DNA of 64,000 nucleotides from Dryomyza anilis (Eukaryota; Arthropoda; Insecta; Diptera; Dryomyzidae): assembly GCA_951804985.1 (NCBI GenBank), contig OX638132.1, positions 84,448,696 through 84,512,695 on the forward strand, read 5' to 3'. The notes beneath the pieces are model-generated. The model worked only from the letters and a program-made list of their open reading frames with translations, searched no databases and had not been told where the DNA came from. Positions 23,913 to 36,358 of the stretch are shown in pieces; positions within the stretch are counted from its first letter, which is position 1; each line of letters begins with the position of its first letter. The position numbers were made by a program, and so were the translations under genes.

Positions 23913-24506
23913 TATGTTCTAATTATAATTATATAATCATAATTAATAATTATATAATAATATTATATAATTATAGATTTGTAGTTTTCCAATTTCCAAT
24001 CATCAAGATTGTTGAAAACAAATCAGATAATAGTTACAACAATTATATGATTAAAGGTACAGGCACATGTCATATCAATCGTTTCAATAACCACACTAAG
24101 AAAACAAATCTGTTTACCACAAGTATTACTCTCAAATATGCGACAAATACGATAAATATTGCTGACAAACATCAAATTTTCAATTTTATTTGTGGCAAAC
24201 ATATCGCCAGTTTTGAGGCAATTTTATTTATATATATTGGATGTTTGAATAATTGCTGGATACTAAATTTTAATTGATAGTTGCAGCAATTCTTTAATAA
24301 GCATTCGGTTTTTTTAGTGCTGACAATCCAGAAATAAAGAAAGTGATTTAGAAGATCATGTGATTAAGTTCCTAAATTAACTCTCTCAGCATTATTGCTT
24401 CATTCATATTACACGTTTTTCACAGTCATTGAAACATGATCTACTTTTGCGTGATACTAAAAAAAAAGTCATAAATTCCGACAGAAATTTTTGTAAACGA
24501 TCCCTA

Positions 24507-24686
24507 CACTCAGTAAAAAGATACCATAAAATAAATAGTTTTTACTATTGAAATTAGTCAATAGCATGAACTATTAATTCAATAGGTAAATCCCATTAAA
24601 TACTATATACAATTTTTTTTAGTTGATAAAAAAATATTTATTTTTTGTATACTATTAAATCAACAACTGATATTTCTTTTAGAGTG
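24507..24686 (+). mobile_element. MITE family M1 copy with intact TA flanks
   Basis: TA|CACTCAGTAAAAAGATACCA … TTTTAGAGTG|TA. Internal blocks TTTTTACTATTGAAATTAGTC and TTGTATACTATTAAATCAAC. Confidence 0.85.
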
Positions 24687-24782
24687 TAGTCAAAATTTTA
24701 ATGAAGTCATGGGAACGAATTTTGAATTTATCATATTCATAACCCGATATGTTACATGACGAACATGATCTGGTCATTATCA

Positions 24783-24964
24783 CACCCAGCGTAAAAAATT
24801 CCTCAAATCCTATTAAAATTAGTCAATAGAACAATTATTGATTTAATAGTATCCAAAAAAAAAATATAAATTCAATGGTATTTTCCGATTAAAATAATAA
24901 TTTATCCTATTGACTATTTTTAATAGTAAAAAACTATTATGTATAAAGTATTTTTTTCTGGGTG
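24783..24964 (-). mobile_element. MITE family M1 copy (reverse)
   Basis: Starts CACCCAGCGTAAAAAATTCC and ends TTTTTTTCTGGGTG. It has ATTAAAATTAGTCAATAGAA on the left and CTATTGACTATTTTTAATAG on the right. Confidence 0.83.
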
Positions 24965-24966
24965 CA

Positions 24967-25070
24967 TGTCTATCCTAATAACGTTCATTTCTACTTGGGA
25001 AAGAACTGATTATTAAATCTGTCCTATCCTAATAACGTTCATTTCTACTTGGGATAGGACTGATTATTAA
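24967..25070. repeat. 54 bp tandem duplication
   Basis: TATCCTAATAACGTTCATTT followed by CTACTTGGGA occurs at 24971 and 25025, each followed by AG(A/G)ACTGATTATTAAA. Confidence 0.93.
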
Positions 25071-25074
25071 AATA

Positions 25075-25512
25075 AGGATGTGTGTAAGAGTTACCTATAT
25101 TAGTCGGTAATGCAGTGTTTAGTATCCAATTTTCAAAATTTCTAGCAATCTAAATTTAGCTAAATGTCTACACTCATACAAAAATCCCATAAAATACTAT
25201 TAAAATTGGTCAATCCTATTAATTGTACAGTTATTAATTTAATAGTATACAAAAACAATTATTTTCATATTAACTCAAAAATAATGGTATAGTATTTTGT
25301 AGTATTTAATGGTATTTATCAAGGAAAATAATAATTCATCTGATTCACTCAATTAATTAGTAAGTAAACTATTGATTTTATGGTATTTTCTCTTGATTGT
25401 GTACAATTGAACAGACAATTATTCGACTAACTACCGACTTTGTCAACAAATATCGACAGGAAATCAATAATATTGTTTAGTCATCAAATTTAAACCAATT
25501 CGGACACATCCT
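25075..25512. mobile_element. Family M7 element split by a nested M1 MITE
   Basis: The left part AGGATGTGTGTAAGAGTT … GTCGGTAATGCAGTGTTTA … CTAAATGTC and the right part ATTCGACTAACTACCGAC … CGGACACATCCT are the two arms of an M7 element (compare 37247-37488). They are separated by an M1 insertion. Confidence 0.75.
25171..25401 (-). mobile_element. MITE family M1 copy nested in M7
   Basis: TA|CACTCATACAAAAATCCCAT … CTTGATTGTG|TA, with duplicated TA at 25169-25170 and 25402-25403. The insertion interrupts the flanking M7 arms. Confidence 0.82.
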
Positions 25513-25565
25513 AACTTAATGAATTTTAAAAATTCCACATGTTTTACCAATTTTTATGGTACATG

Positions 25566-25736
25566 ACACAGAAAAAAAATACCATACAATTAATAGTGTT
25601 TACTATTAAAATTAATCAATAGTATAAATTATTATTTTAATCCGTAAACTTTAATAAATACTACAAGAAATAATTTTTTAGTTAACATGAAAATACTTAT
25701 TTTTTGTATACTATTAATTTGATAGGATTTTTCTGA
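25566..25736 (+). mobile_element. MITE family M1 copy, degraded ends
   Basis: ACACAGAAAAAAAATACCAT at the left, TTTTTGTATACTATTAATTT and GATAGGATTTTTCTG at the right; slightly shortened. Confidence 0.75.
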
Positions 25737-25827
25737 TATTTGCTAGATCGATGAGCATTTTCAAATGGAATTCCCAAGATTTAAAAATGAATTTGTTATT
25801 AATAAATTTTTTTGTAAACGATTCTTA

Positions 25828-25930
25828 CACTCAGTAAAAAGATACCATAAAATGAATAGCTTTTAATTATAAAATTAGTCAATAGGATGAACTATTAATT
25901 CAATCAATAAATCCTATTAAATACTAAATA
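25828..25930 (+). mobile_element. MITE family M1, 3'-truncated copy
   Basis: TA|CACTCAGTAAAAAGATACCA through AATCCTATTAAATACTA, then the homology stops. It lies about 175 bp upstream of the C5 acceptor. Confidence 0.72.
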
Positions 25931-26104
25931 AATAAATTACATAATAATTTAAAAAATGTAGGAATCTAAAAATCATGTTGTACCACTTTTTATATTCAAT
26001 GCATAAAAACATTTATTTCAAAACACTAACAATTTTATTACCTAAATTTCTCTTTTCCCAAATGTGCAACACATATAAATTATAATTAAAAAAAAAAATT
26101 AAAG

Positions 26105-26234
26105 TCTGGTGCTCTGAAAATGCATCCCGAAGATATGTCCACTTTATTGTCCACACATGGGCTACAGCCAGACTCCAGAGAGGATCAAAACGATAGCAAA
26201 CAAATGCAGCTCGATCAATCGGATAATATAGACG
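26105..26234 (+). CDS. fru: fruitless common exon C5
   Basis: 130 bp encoding SGALKMHPEDMSTLLSTHGL, QPDSREDQNDSKQMQLDQSD and NIDG. It is entered in phase 0 and leaves in phase 1 (GAC G|gtaagt). The pattern ALK.H.EDMSTLL…KQ.QLDQ.DNID is the last common segment of Fru. It is too short for a simple ORF scan to show. The final G pairs with the first two bases of each of the three C2H2 terminal exons to make a glycine codon in all three cases, which strongly supports the model. The acceptor (attaaag|tctgg) is unusual: the pyrimidine tract TTTCTCTTTTCCC sits about 47-58 bases upstream and is followed only by A/T-rich sequence lacking any AG. Confidence 0.92.
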
Positions 26235-27019
26235 GTAAGTACCAGAAAAATACCACAATATAACTCTTACACCTTCTCTCTTCTCACCTTCACTCTCTTA
26301 AAAATAAACTTTATCTTACACTGAATTATTTTATATAAAAAAAAGAAACATTTATTATTATACTCAATTACTGAGTCCTTAGTTTTAATTTATTAACATT
26401 TAACAAAACGTTTTAATTCAGTTCGGAATACCGTATTTTTCTTTTAACTTTACGATTTCTATTAAGTAATATAAATCAAAATTGAAAAATTAAATTACAA
26501 CAATTTATAACAAATGTCTATGCTATATAGTAAAATAGTAAAAGCCGTATTTATTATATATAATCCACCTGCTACATACATATATATAAATATTTTATAG
26601 ATACTTCAAATTAACCACTTCAAAAATTATAGATTTTATGTAGATTAAACAAACGGTTATAATTGATTTTTTTTTATTTCTCTGATACTCTTTTTTTTTG
26701 TAAAATTATAAAAATTTCGTCTATTTAGTTTAGTTTAAAATATTATAATATACTACATATATATATATATAAAATATTGGCACAGTTTGTTTTATATTTA
26801 AAAAAAAAATACTTTTTCTTTAGTACGGTATAAAGCGATTCTTCTTATAATATTCTTCTTATGATATGAAAACGGTTTAACCTTGATACACCATTTCCAT
26901 GTGTAATTCAGAATTATGCAATTTATATTTAATAAATATATTTATTAAGTTCTGAAATTCGGTTTGAAATTTAAAACATATCAAGTGTAATTATAAAAGT
27001 CCATTTCAAATTCAAGACA

Positions 27020-27365
27020 TATCAACTGATATTAATTGCATTCATTAATCAATCCAGCAACGAAATTCACTAATTTAATGAAAACATTTTCTATTTTTCA
27101 TTAAATCAGCAATTCCGTTTGCTCATATGAATATTTGTACGTCAATGCAGCAAATTAATTAGTTTCAGCAATTATATTTGCTAAAACTGCGCCGACTAAA
27201 TTATTTGCTGCATTGACGTACAAATATTCATATTAGCGAACGTAATTGCCTATATAATGAAGAATAGCAAATGTTTTCATTAAAGTAGTGAATTTACTGT
27301 TGGATTGATTAATGAAAGCAATGAATATCGGTTGCTATATTTCGTCGATTATTTTTTTCTGAGTA
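27020..27365. mobile_element. Near-palindromic MITE (family M2, copy 2)
   Basis: ATCAACTGATATTAATTGCA … TTTGTACGTCAATGCAGCAAA … TTTGCTGCATTGACGTACAAA … GGTTGCTATATTTCGTCGA. The left terminus is decayed (no CACAG). Confidence 0.8.
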
Positions 27366-27683
27366 ACAGTTCATTTGAAATTCAGCAGTCATGTCATCCA
27401 GTATTAAACATATAATATTTTCTGAATTTCAAATGGAAAATTATGAATTTCAGTTGAATGTTATGAATTTTAAATGGAAAATTATGAATATCATACGATG
27501 TATAGAAAATATTTTTTATTTTAATTGAATTTCAAATGGAATTACAATTGATATGTTTTGAATTTCATATGAAATTTCTGTATGTTTTGAATTTTATATA
27601 TTTTTAATTTCATACGGAATTTCTGTATTGTATAATAAATATATAAAATAAAAAAAATGCTTAATTTTCCACCCAATTCAAAA

Positions 27684-28775
27684 TACAGGGTGTTTGATAA
27701 ATGTATATTACTGATATAACCTAGTAAAGAAAATTGGTTATAAATTATAATCTGTTAATAAATAAATATCAGTTTTTCACTCATATTTTAGACAATTAAA
27801 TTACCTTTCCAATGGTATATGACATCTTCGAACTCCATGATTTTTTCATATTTTAAAATGTACGTAAAGTTGAATTTTACAAAAATAAAAATACAAATTT
27901 TGACTTTGTCATTGAATTTCTCCAAATTTCGTTAAAGATCACCTCATGTTTTATAATTTATAATGATAGACCAGTTCATTCACAATATTTTCTTACTAAT
28001 CACAGTGATTTCAACCTGGTAATAAATGCTGCAGAAATAATTTAAAAGAGCTGGGTCTTGATATTTGGTGGTTGAAATAAAAAAAAATATATATTTCGAA
28101 ATATGATCAGAAAATACGTTCTGTGAAATAATATAATAATGATTATATTTTTAATAACTGTTTAAAATTATTTCTCGATTATTTCAATTGTTTATTTTTT
28201 AATTTCAACCACCAAATTTCTAGACCCGCCAATGTTTAATTATTTCTGCATCATAATTAACGAGTTTAAAATCAGTGTAATTGTTTCCAAAATACAATGA
28301 ATGAACTGGTCTATGATTATAAATTAGAAAAAATGGGTTGATCTGTAACGTAATTTTGAGAAAATCAATGACAAAGTCAAACTTTTTTGACTATTTTTAT
28401 TTTTGTAAAATTCAACTTTACATACATTTTAAAATAGGAAGAAATCATGGAGTTCGAAGTTTAAAATCACTGTAATTGTTTCGAAAATACTGGGAATGAA
28501 CTGGGCTATGATTATAAATTAGAAAAAATGGGGTGCTCTGTAAAGAAATTTTGAGAACATCAATACAAAGTCATTTTTTTTTTTTTTTTTTTTGTAAAAT
28601 TCAACATTGGGTACATTTTTAAATAGGAACAAATCATGTAGTTCGAAGATGTTATATACCATTGGAAAGGTAATTTAATTGTCTAGAAGATGAGTGAAAA
28701 ATTAATATTCATTCATCAACAGATTATACTTTATAACCAATTTTCTTGACTAGTTTATGTTATTAATATACATTT
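27684..28775. mobile_element. ~1.1 kb foldback element with a partly duplicated right arm
   Basis: The left arm (ATTACCTTTCCAATGGTATA, TTCGAACTCCATGATTTTTT, GACTTTGTCATTGA, ATAGACCAGTTCATTC) is matched in reverse at 28270-28460 (GAATGAACTGGTCTAT, CAATGACAAAGTC, AAATCATGGAGTTCGAA). It is matched again at 28460-28775 (GAATGAACTGGGCTAT, AATCATGTAGTTCGAAGATG, ATACCATTGGAAAGGTAATT). An inner pair (AACCACCAAAT and complement) extends the hairpin. No ORF. Confidence 0.8.
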
Positions 28776-30533
28776 CTTCTTTTAAAAATTAAATAAAACT
28801 AAATTTATTTTATTCGAACTGAGCTTTAGAAATATTTTCTTAAGTTTTACAAAATTATCTACTACTTTTTTATTAATATTGAATTCTTTATTTTAATTTA
28901 TATTAATTTCTAACATCAAAACCCCGACAAAAACCACCCAACTCAAAACACACACGCATTTATTATACTCTATATATATATATATATGTAACTATATTAA
29001 TAATATTTTTGTATAACCTCAATTTCATTGAATTTTGCATGCAATATACTCCTCTTGTACTTATACTATATATTTGAATTCTATTCCAACCCCCAACTCA
29101 TACTTTTTTTATAATTTACATTTCTATTTTATTCAAATGCTATACGTATCCATTCTACACTTGTCTGCTATATTTATATATATAGTAGCTATTTGTATTT
29201 CGATTTCGATTTATATATAAAATAAAAAGTCGATTGTTATCTTTACCGATTTGTTATCGAAACTATCAACTACATCAACTTGAAAATGTTTAAATATTAC
29301 AAAAAAAAAAGAATACTAAAAATTAATTTAAATAAATTAAAAAAAAAAAGAAAGCAACAGATCAACACCTCTCCTACCACTACTCGTTACTCGTGCGTGA
29401 CTCGTGCGTATTTAATAACTGCATAACTGAAAATAATGTCAGTTTACGAGTTATTATTCGACTTTATATATGATATATACTATGTGTATTTGATAGTGTT
29501 TTTACTTCACAGCTTCTTTTAGAGTTATTTTTTTATTTATGGTACTCGTATTTATTAGTGTATCGTATCAACACGCGATGGATGTGTGAATGTGGCCTGC
29601 TGCATGTAATTGCATATATATGCCTTAATGCATAATATGCATTTATTATAAATATATTTTTTTAAATTTAGTGTATTCGCCAGTTCCTACAATGCACTTT
29701 ACTTATAATTTTTTTTTTTTTAGAAATTTCAAATTTATTTTGCCTTTTCCGTTTTTATTTCTACTTTATATCTTTTTTTAGTTTATACAGTTTTGGTTTT
29801 CATTTTTAATTACTTTATATTGTATAAAAAAATAGCTTATTTTAGTTCATACCCAATTTAATAGATTTCTAAATATTTAGGTTTACATCATACATCATTG
29901 ATACATCATTGAAATTGTGTACTTAAAAAATATTCCAAAATTAATAGAGCTCTGTTGTTCTTGCCGCTGAATTCGTTTTTATATAATGCTTATTTATTGA
30001 GAAATTATGTCAAATCTTAGGGGCCTTCTCTGGGGTCCAGCTATATTTTAATAAATCCTAACAAATAGGTTTTTCTTTGAATAAACTTTTAGTAAAGTTT
30101 TCCGATTGGTAACAAATGCATTTTATGTTATAGCAACACCATCATCTATCAACATTATTATTAGCACCTTGAGTATTTTCGGAATTTCAACGATCATTTG
30201 TTTTCGAAATTAAACCCATATTATATTCGAATTAATACGCTAAATATTAACCTATTAACGCTCAAGTATTAACATATTTGACAATGATATTTAGACTTTA
30301 TATAAAATATAAATAATATTAAAATCTTATATGGCATCGTGCGAACTAAAGAAGCCTGTTTAAATAAAGCCAAAATGCAGTTATAATATAGATGTCCTCT
30401 TTGGGGTACAATGTGCGTTAAAGGGTTAATTTGTATTTCATAAACTATTAAAGAAAATAACAATTTTAGAAAACTAAATTCAACTTTAATAAAAGTTTTT
30501 ATAGGCTTTTATAATTCTTAACTACAAAATATA

Positions 30534-30780
30534 CACTAAAAAATTAATACCATACAATTAATAGACTTTTTCAATATTATTTTTGCTTTTCAAATTAATC
30601 AATATAATGAATTATTTTTAAAACGTTAATTACCATTGAATAATACAAAATATTATTAACCATTTTAAATATTATTAAATAATACGATAAAAAAAACGAT
30701 AAATATTTTTTCTCCGCTCATCTAATACATCAATTCTATATAATTCGCAGGTGCTAATTTTAATAGCACAGTTTTTTACC
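30534..30780 (+). mobile_element. MITE family M1 copy, heavily degraded
   Basis: ACACTAAAAAATTAATACCA and AATTAATCAATATAATGAATT at the left; CAGGTGCTAATTTTAATAG near the right end. Only an approximate outline is visible. Confidence 0.45.
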
Positions 30781-31282
30781 TAATACGTAACGTGTTAAAG
30801 GAAATTATTATCAAAATGTTTGGCCCTTTTTCAGTCATTTGTTTGTAGTACTTTACAAAACTACTTTATAAACAAACTAAAAACACAAATTTTCTTTTTA
30901 TTGTCAAGTCTAATTTTAGTATATAAACTTAATTTATAATGCCAATACGTTTTTAAATTATGGGAAACTAAATTCGAAAAATGTTGATTTTCTTGGGCAA
31001 TTTTTGAATTCTTTATTTTTGTGTTTAAAATCTAACAATATAAAAACAAAATGTTTAATGCTTATTTAGAACATAGTCCATACAATAAATCAAAATTTGC
31101 TAACTGTTTTCTATCTGCTATAATTTTTATAATATGCCCTTTCTTTTTAAAATTTCAAATAATGTATTCTTTTTGAGACAAAAATATCAGTATTTTACTG
31201 CATCTACTATGTTGAAAGGGTATTTTTTAAAATGTTGAACCAATAAAAAAGAAGTTAGCAATTTTGATTTTATGTTTGAACA

Positions 31283-31375
31283 TTCTTCTGTTTAATAGGA
31301 TATTTACCTATTAAAATAATAGTTTATCCCCATTGACTAATTTTAATAGCAAAAAACTATTGATAACACATTTTC
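31283..31375 (-). mobile_element. MITE family M1 fragment
   Basis: CTATTAAAATAATAGTTTATCC and CTAATTTTAATAGCAAAAAAC, representing half of a reverse-oriented copy, immediately before a complete one. Confidence 0.65.
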
Positions 31376-31388
31376 TTTTTAACCATAA

Positions 31389-31600
31389 ACTCAGAAAAAA
31401 AATACTATAAAATCAATAGTTTTTTGTTATTAAAATTAGTCAAAGTAATAAACTATTATTTTAATAGGTAAATAGCCTTAAATACTACCAAATACTAATA
31501 AATACTATCAAATTATGTTCGTGTTTATAGGAAAATATATATTTTTGTATACTATTGAATCAATCAATTAACCAATTTTAATAGGATTTTTTCTGAGTGT
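31389..31600 (+). mobile_element. MITE family M1 copy, near full length
   Basis: ACTCAGAAAAAAAATACTATA … GGATTTTTTCTGAGTGT; a good representative of the family with both inverted ends. Confidence 0.88.
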
Positions 31601-31702
31601 AGATCCTAAACGCAAACAAAATTATACATAAAATAGTCTATAAAAAATCTAAATTGTTCGTGTTTAGACCTAAAAGTCTCACAAACATATTTGAATATTA
31701 GT

Positions 31703-31920
31703 ACTCATAAAAAATATCATAAAATAAAGAGTTTTATACTATTAAAATTAGTCAATAGAATAAACTATTATTTTAATCGCTAAATTCCATTAAATACTAC
31801 AAAATATTATACAAATATTTATGATTTTATATGAAAATATTTATTTGTTGTATACTATTAAATCAATAGCTGTCATAGAGACAAATTTTAATAGAATTTT
31901 ATCAGATTTTTTCTGAGTGC
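31703..31920 (+). mobile_element. MITE family M1 copy
   Basis: ACTCATAAAAAATATCATAA … ATTTTTTCTGAGTGC; internal CAATAGAATAAACTATTATTT and GTATACTATTAAATCAATAG. Confidence 0.85.
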
Positions 31921-32036
31921 AGTATATTAAAATTAAACTTAACAATTAGTAGATAAATTGCGTTTACAGTTTTTTGGAAAACTAGTTTATCTTTCTTTTT
32001 ATTTAATTATTCTAAAATGAATTAAAAACTTTAAGG

Positions 32037-32262
32037 TCTGGTTTTTTCTTTACATTTTGCAATTAAACTTAGTTTAAAGTAGATATAATTTTGTCTTTAT
32101 TTAGACGACCAAAATATATAAAATATCATATTAACTGCCAACTAATTGTCTATCTATCTGCAAAATTTAAAGACAATCGGACATTTTGAAGAAACTATAG
32201 ACCTGAACAAAATTGTGAAAAACTTTAAACTTAGTTTAAACATGCAATAGAAAGCTCTGTGG
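32037..32262 (+). repeat. GTTTAAAC-type repeat (family M8, copy 3)
   Basis: TTAAACTTAGTTTAAAGTAGA … CATATTAACTGCCAACTAATT … CTTTAAACTTAGTTTAAACATG, in the same order as 14786-15000. Confidence 0.68.
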
Positions 32263-32780
32263 AACGAATTTAATTTGAATTTTATTGTCAAATATATAAA
32301 ATTCGATCAAATGTGAGTTTTAAAACATATTAACCCTTAAATGCCTACTGGTACCGCCAGAAACCCACCGACTAAAATCAAAAGTTCGTCCAACGAATTC
32401 TGTTTAAACTTCCCGCAGCGACTATAAAAATTTATTTTGATCCAAGCGCCACCATTTACGCCGATCAATGTTTTAAACTATAATCAATAGACATCTGTAT
32501 GATCAGTTGTGGGGAACTAACCTCCAAAAAAGACATTTTTGTACAATTTCGTACTTTCAAAAAATTATTTTTGTGGTAAATTTTTTTAAAATACGAGCAG
32601 ACAAAATATATCCATCGCCGTTATACAGTCTAGAGATATTTTTAATTTTATATTTTTTCAAATTTTATGTCCGTGTTACTAAAGAGGTTCCACCAGGTTT
32701 TTTCACATAGTTCAGTGTCACGGTTGAGTAAAGTCTCAAAACAAAAGTCAGCTATAAAAAGGTCAGGTTTTTAAGGGTTA

Positions 32781-32824
32781 AATACTATTAAATCAATAAC
32801 ATAAAGAGTATTTTTTCTGAGTGC
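32781..32824 (+). mobile_element. MITE family M1 3'-end fragment
   Basis: ATACTATTAAATCAATAACA joined to GTATTTTTTCTGAGTGC, a deletion derivative keeping the right terminus. Confidence 0.6.
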
Positions 32825-34597
32825 GCTATGCTTTTAACTGTAGGCTTCAAATCGTACAACCCATACATACTTTGAGTTAATTTCTGTTTTTTAACCCATT
32901 CATCAATGATTTGTTTTTCTAATTTAATTTTTTTTTATTATTATAATTATCACCCGTTGATTAACTAACTCGATTTATATAATCATTATCTATATATTTT
33001 GTGTTTTCTCTACTACTTTTAATTGTCTGGTCGAAATTGTTCTTTATTTACAAGAATAACTAAATTTCTTTTTTTAACTTCTACTCTTTTGTCTTTAATG
33101 TTGCAACTTCTTATATAATAATAATAAAATAATAATTATTAAATTAATAATAATAATATTATTAACTGCAGTATTTGTCATATTGAGCGATTGGTAAGGT
33201 ATCTTATAACTGTCTGACAAAAACACTTACACCACACACACACACACACTAATTACTCGTTAATCGCATTTGAAATTAAACAAATTAACACTTAATTTTT
33301 TCTCAGTGGGATTTCAATTAAAAAAATTGAAGTTGAATGAAATCCTTAAAGACTAGGGTTAATGCGCAGGGTCTCTGCGAAAAAATTGATTAGTTTCCTG
33401 CCACTACAAAACTCTTAACCATATCATTTTATTTATTTACTGTAACCATTAAGTTGTTTATTTAATATAGAAATACAAAAAAAAAGAAATCGCACAGCTA
33501 TTATAAGATTTAATAGTTTTTTATTTAAACTTTTGAATATTTATTTGAGTAAATCTTACATTTATAAATTGTTAAAACCAAAAAATAAAAGAACTGGAAT
33601 TAATATTATACTTAATACTGATTATAAAATAAGCATTAAATTTCTGATAGCAAAAATATAACAACATTGTATTGTTTTAGGATAAACGTTGCAACATTGA
33701 AAGACTGTTGAAAAAAAAATTAAAGTTGCTTTGCATAAAAATTATAAAAAAAAATATCATAAAAACCATTATCGAGATAAAACCATTATAATAAATAAAG
33801 AGTAAACAAAAGAAAAAAGAAAATTGTTAAATGAAACATACAACAAATTAAATTATAAATATACCTTTTTATTATCACAAACTCTTTCTTACTTCATTTT
33901 TGTTTTAATTTGTGTTTTATATTAAAATCATATTTTGCTTTATTAAAATTTTGTTTATTTTTTTTTAAATACTCCCCTGGCTGCAGTTTTCATTTAATTT
34001 AATTTTGAATAAAATTCAAAAATTAATTTCTTGTTTTAGTATCCCCCCAAACTATATCGCTTTTTATACATTCTCTGTTTCGATTTTTTTTTACTGATTT
34101 CGTTCCTTCCGTGAACGTTCTTTGTTTTAGTTTTAGATGAACGCCACTAGTTGCTACAAATGCATAAATATAATACAAAAAATTTATAAATTTATATATT
34201 ATAATTAAGAAATTATATTCACAAACATATAATCGTAGTTGTCTGTTGTTAATTGCATAAAATATTTACCTACATTTTACATAAACTAGTTGAAATTTAT
34301 TTGGAAAATATATTTGAAAATTTTAAATCGAAACTATTTATTTTTTTTGTTGCGGAACTGCGATTCAAACAACAACAAAAATATTAAAACGTAAGAAAAG
34401 CAATATGCCTGGAATATAATTAGTTTTTGAACATTATTATTTTTTCTTGCGGATAATGAGTTCATTTTGGTATCTATCTCAATATGTATTAAGTTTTTCC
34501 AAAATACATTTCTAAGGTGTTTTGGTAGAATTTGTCCCTATTAGAATAGATTGTGATCGGCACGATGTTCAAGTATCTAATGATAACGCAAATTGCA

Positions 34598-34827
34598 ATG
34601 GTCAATAGTTTTCTGCGATTAAAATAAGTCAATGGTATAAATTATTATTTGAATAGGTAAATACTATTAAATACTACAAAATACTACAAAATATTATTAA
34701 ATACTACAAAATACTATTAAATAAAATTAAATTGTTTTTCTGCTTATATGAACATTTTTATTTTTTATATACTATTAAATCGATAACTGTCCCATTGACC
34801 AATTTTAATAGGATTTTTTTCTGGGTG
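34598..34827 (+). mobile_element. MITE family M1 copy
   Basis: The left end is decayed (GGTCAATAGTTTTCTGCGATT) and ATACTACAAAATACTATTAAA units are multiplied in the interior. The right end is ATAGGATTTTTTTCTGGGTGT. Confidence 0.8.
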
Positions 34828-35001
34828 TGCTCGATAATTATCATTACAATGATTACTACTAGAACACAGTAGAATTTAATCCTATTAGGTTAGACATGAT
34901 CATGGCCAGACTACTTGTCGAGTTATGACAAGTATATTATTCAATATTCATTTCCCGATCATGACCTTAGCATAATTTCTACTTGGGTAGTATAGGCAAC
35001 C

Positions 35002-35337
35002 AAGCAACAATTTACTATATGCATATTTAGTATATACTCACCAGTGAAATCTTCGACTAGATGTTAAGATACTGGTAGGGATTTAAAGAGTATTCCCTAA
35101 CAGTAAAACTTGTCAAAAGCTGTTCAAAAAGTGGCCTGTAAAAAGTAAAACTAGTCAAAAACTGATCGGTAACTAGTAGGAATTTGAAGAGTAGGAATTT
35201 GAAGAGTATATACTCCCCAGTTTTACTGGCCAGTTTCTGGTCGGAAAGTGCGTGACATCACCTGCGAGTTACTTGGCAAGTGAGTAATAAAACTGGCTGG
35301 AAACTGGTAAGAAATTTGTAGTAATTATTGCTTGGGC
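35002..35337. mobile_element. Probable MITE with CCAAGCAA…ATT ends
   Basis: ACCAAGCAACAATTTACTAT at the left and GTAGTAATTATTGCTTGGG at the right are imperfect inverted repeats. The interior has paired AACTGG(C/T)… and ACCAGTTTC-like words and a 17 bp direct repeat (TAGGAATTTGAAGAG, twice near 35185). Confidence 0.5.
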
Positions 35338-35404
35338 ATAGTCTTCTGCTTCTTTTTGTGTTTTCTTAAGGTTTTTTTTATATAACATATAATAATTCTA
35401 GGCA

Positions 35405-35624
35405 CACTCAGAAAAACATACTATATAAATAATAGTTTTTTACTATTAAAAATAGCCAATAGGATAAATTATTATTTTAATCGGAAAATACCATTAAATG
35501 CTAGAAAATACCATGACATTGCCATTGAGTTTATATGAAAATATTTATTTCTTGTATACTATTAAATCAACAATTGTCCTATTGACCAATTTTAATGGGA
35601 TTTGAGAGAATTTTTTTCTGGGTG
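35405..35624 (+). mobile_element. MITE family M1 copy
   Basis: CACTCAGAAAAACATACTAT … ATTTTTTTCTGGGTG. It is closely similar to the copy at 11208-11429; both share TAAATGCTAGAAAA / TAAATACTAGAAAA and GAGTTTATATGAAAA, suggesting a subfamily. Confidence 0.88.
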
Positions 35625-35814
35625 CACGATGAAAATATGACAAAGTAATTCTTTATTTTATACGGTCATGTTTCAGCTTTCGATCGAATTTCAATCGAAT
35701 TTCAATCGAATTTCATATAAAATTTGTAAAGAAAAGGTTTTGAATCCGATGTATCAGTACAGCAAATTGTTTTTCAATTAATTGAATAATTTGAACGATT
35801 TGAATTTGTACCCT

Positions 35815-36032
35815 GTCAATAAAATACCGTAGAATTAATAGTTTTTTTACTATTAAAATTAATCAATAGCAGAAATTATTATTTTAATTGGTAAATACCA
35901 TTAAATATTACAAAATACTATTAAATTATTTGTAAGTTTTTATGAAAATATTTATATTTGGTATACTATTAAATCAATAACTGTCATATTGACCAATTTT
36001 AATGGGATTTTGTTGATTTTTTTTTTCTGATT
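35815..36032 (+). mobile_element. MITE family M1 copy, degraded ends
   Basis: TCAATAAAATACCGTAGAATT … GGTATACTATTAAATCAATAA … GATTTTTTTTTTCTGATTG. Confidence 0.8.
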
Positions 36033-36107
36033 GTTGAGTTTGTTTACAAATATGAATTCGATTGAAAGGAACATGATCAATTGTAATAAAAAAAATGTTT
36101 CACTCTA

Positions 36108-36358
36108 ACGTCGTTGTAGAACTAAAAATCACCAATTACATTTTTATAAAATCTTAAATTTCAACTTTGTTGCTAATTATTACAAAAAGTAATTGATACA
36201 TTTTTTAAATTCAAATACCAATTAATTCACATTTTCTTATCATTTGCTACATATATTGAGCTCATCAATTCGAAATTTTAAGATATACAAAGATTTTTGT
36301 AAATGAATAATTGGCATTTCGAAAATATAGTTGGTGACTTTTACTTCTACAATGGCGA
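36108..36358. mobile_element. ~251 bp inverted-repeat MITE (family M4, copy 2)
   Basis: ACGTCGTTGTAGAACTAAAA … TTGGTGACTTTTACTTCTAC, sharing AACTTTGTTGCTAATTATTA and TATTGAGCTCATCAATT with 10451-10707. Confidence 0.85.

Noticed and set aside
23861..24277. 138-codon ORF
   Set aside because: Starts inside a palindromic MITE arm and continues in A/T-rich intron; no recognisable protein.
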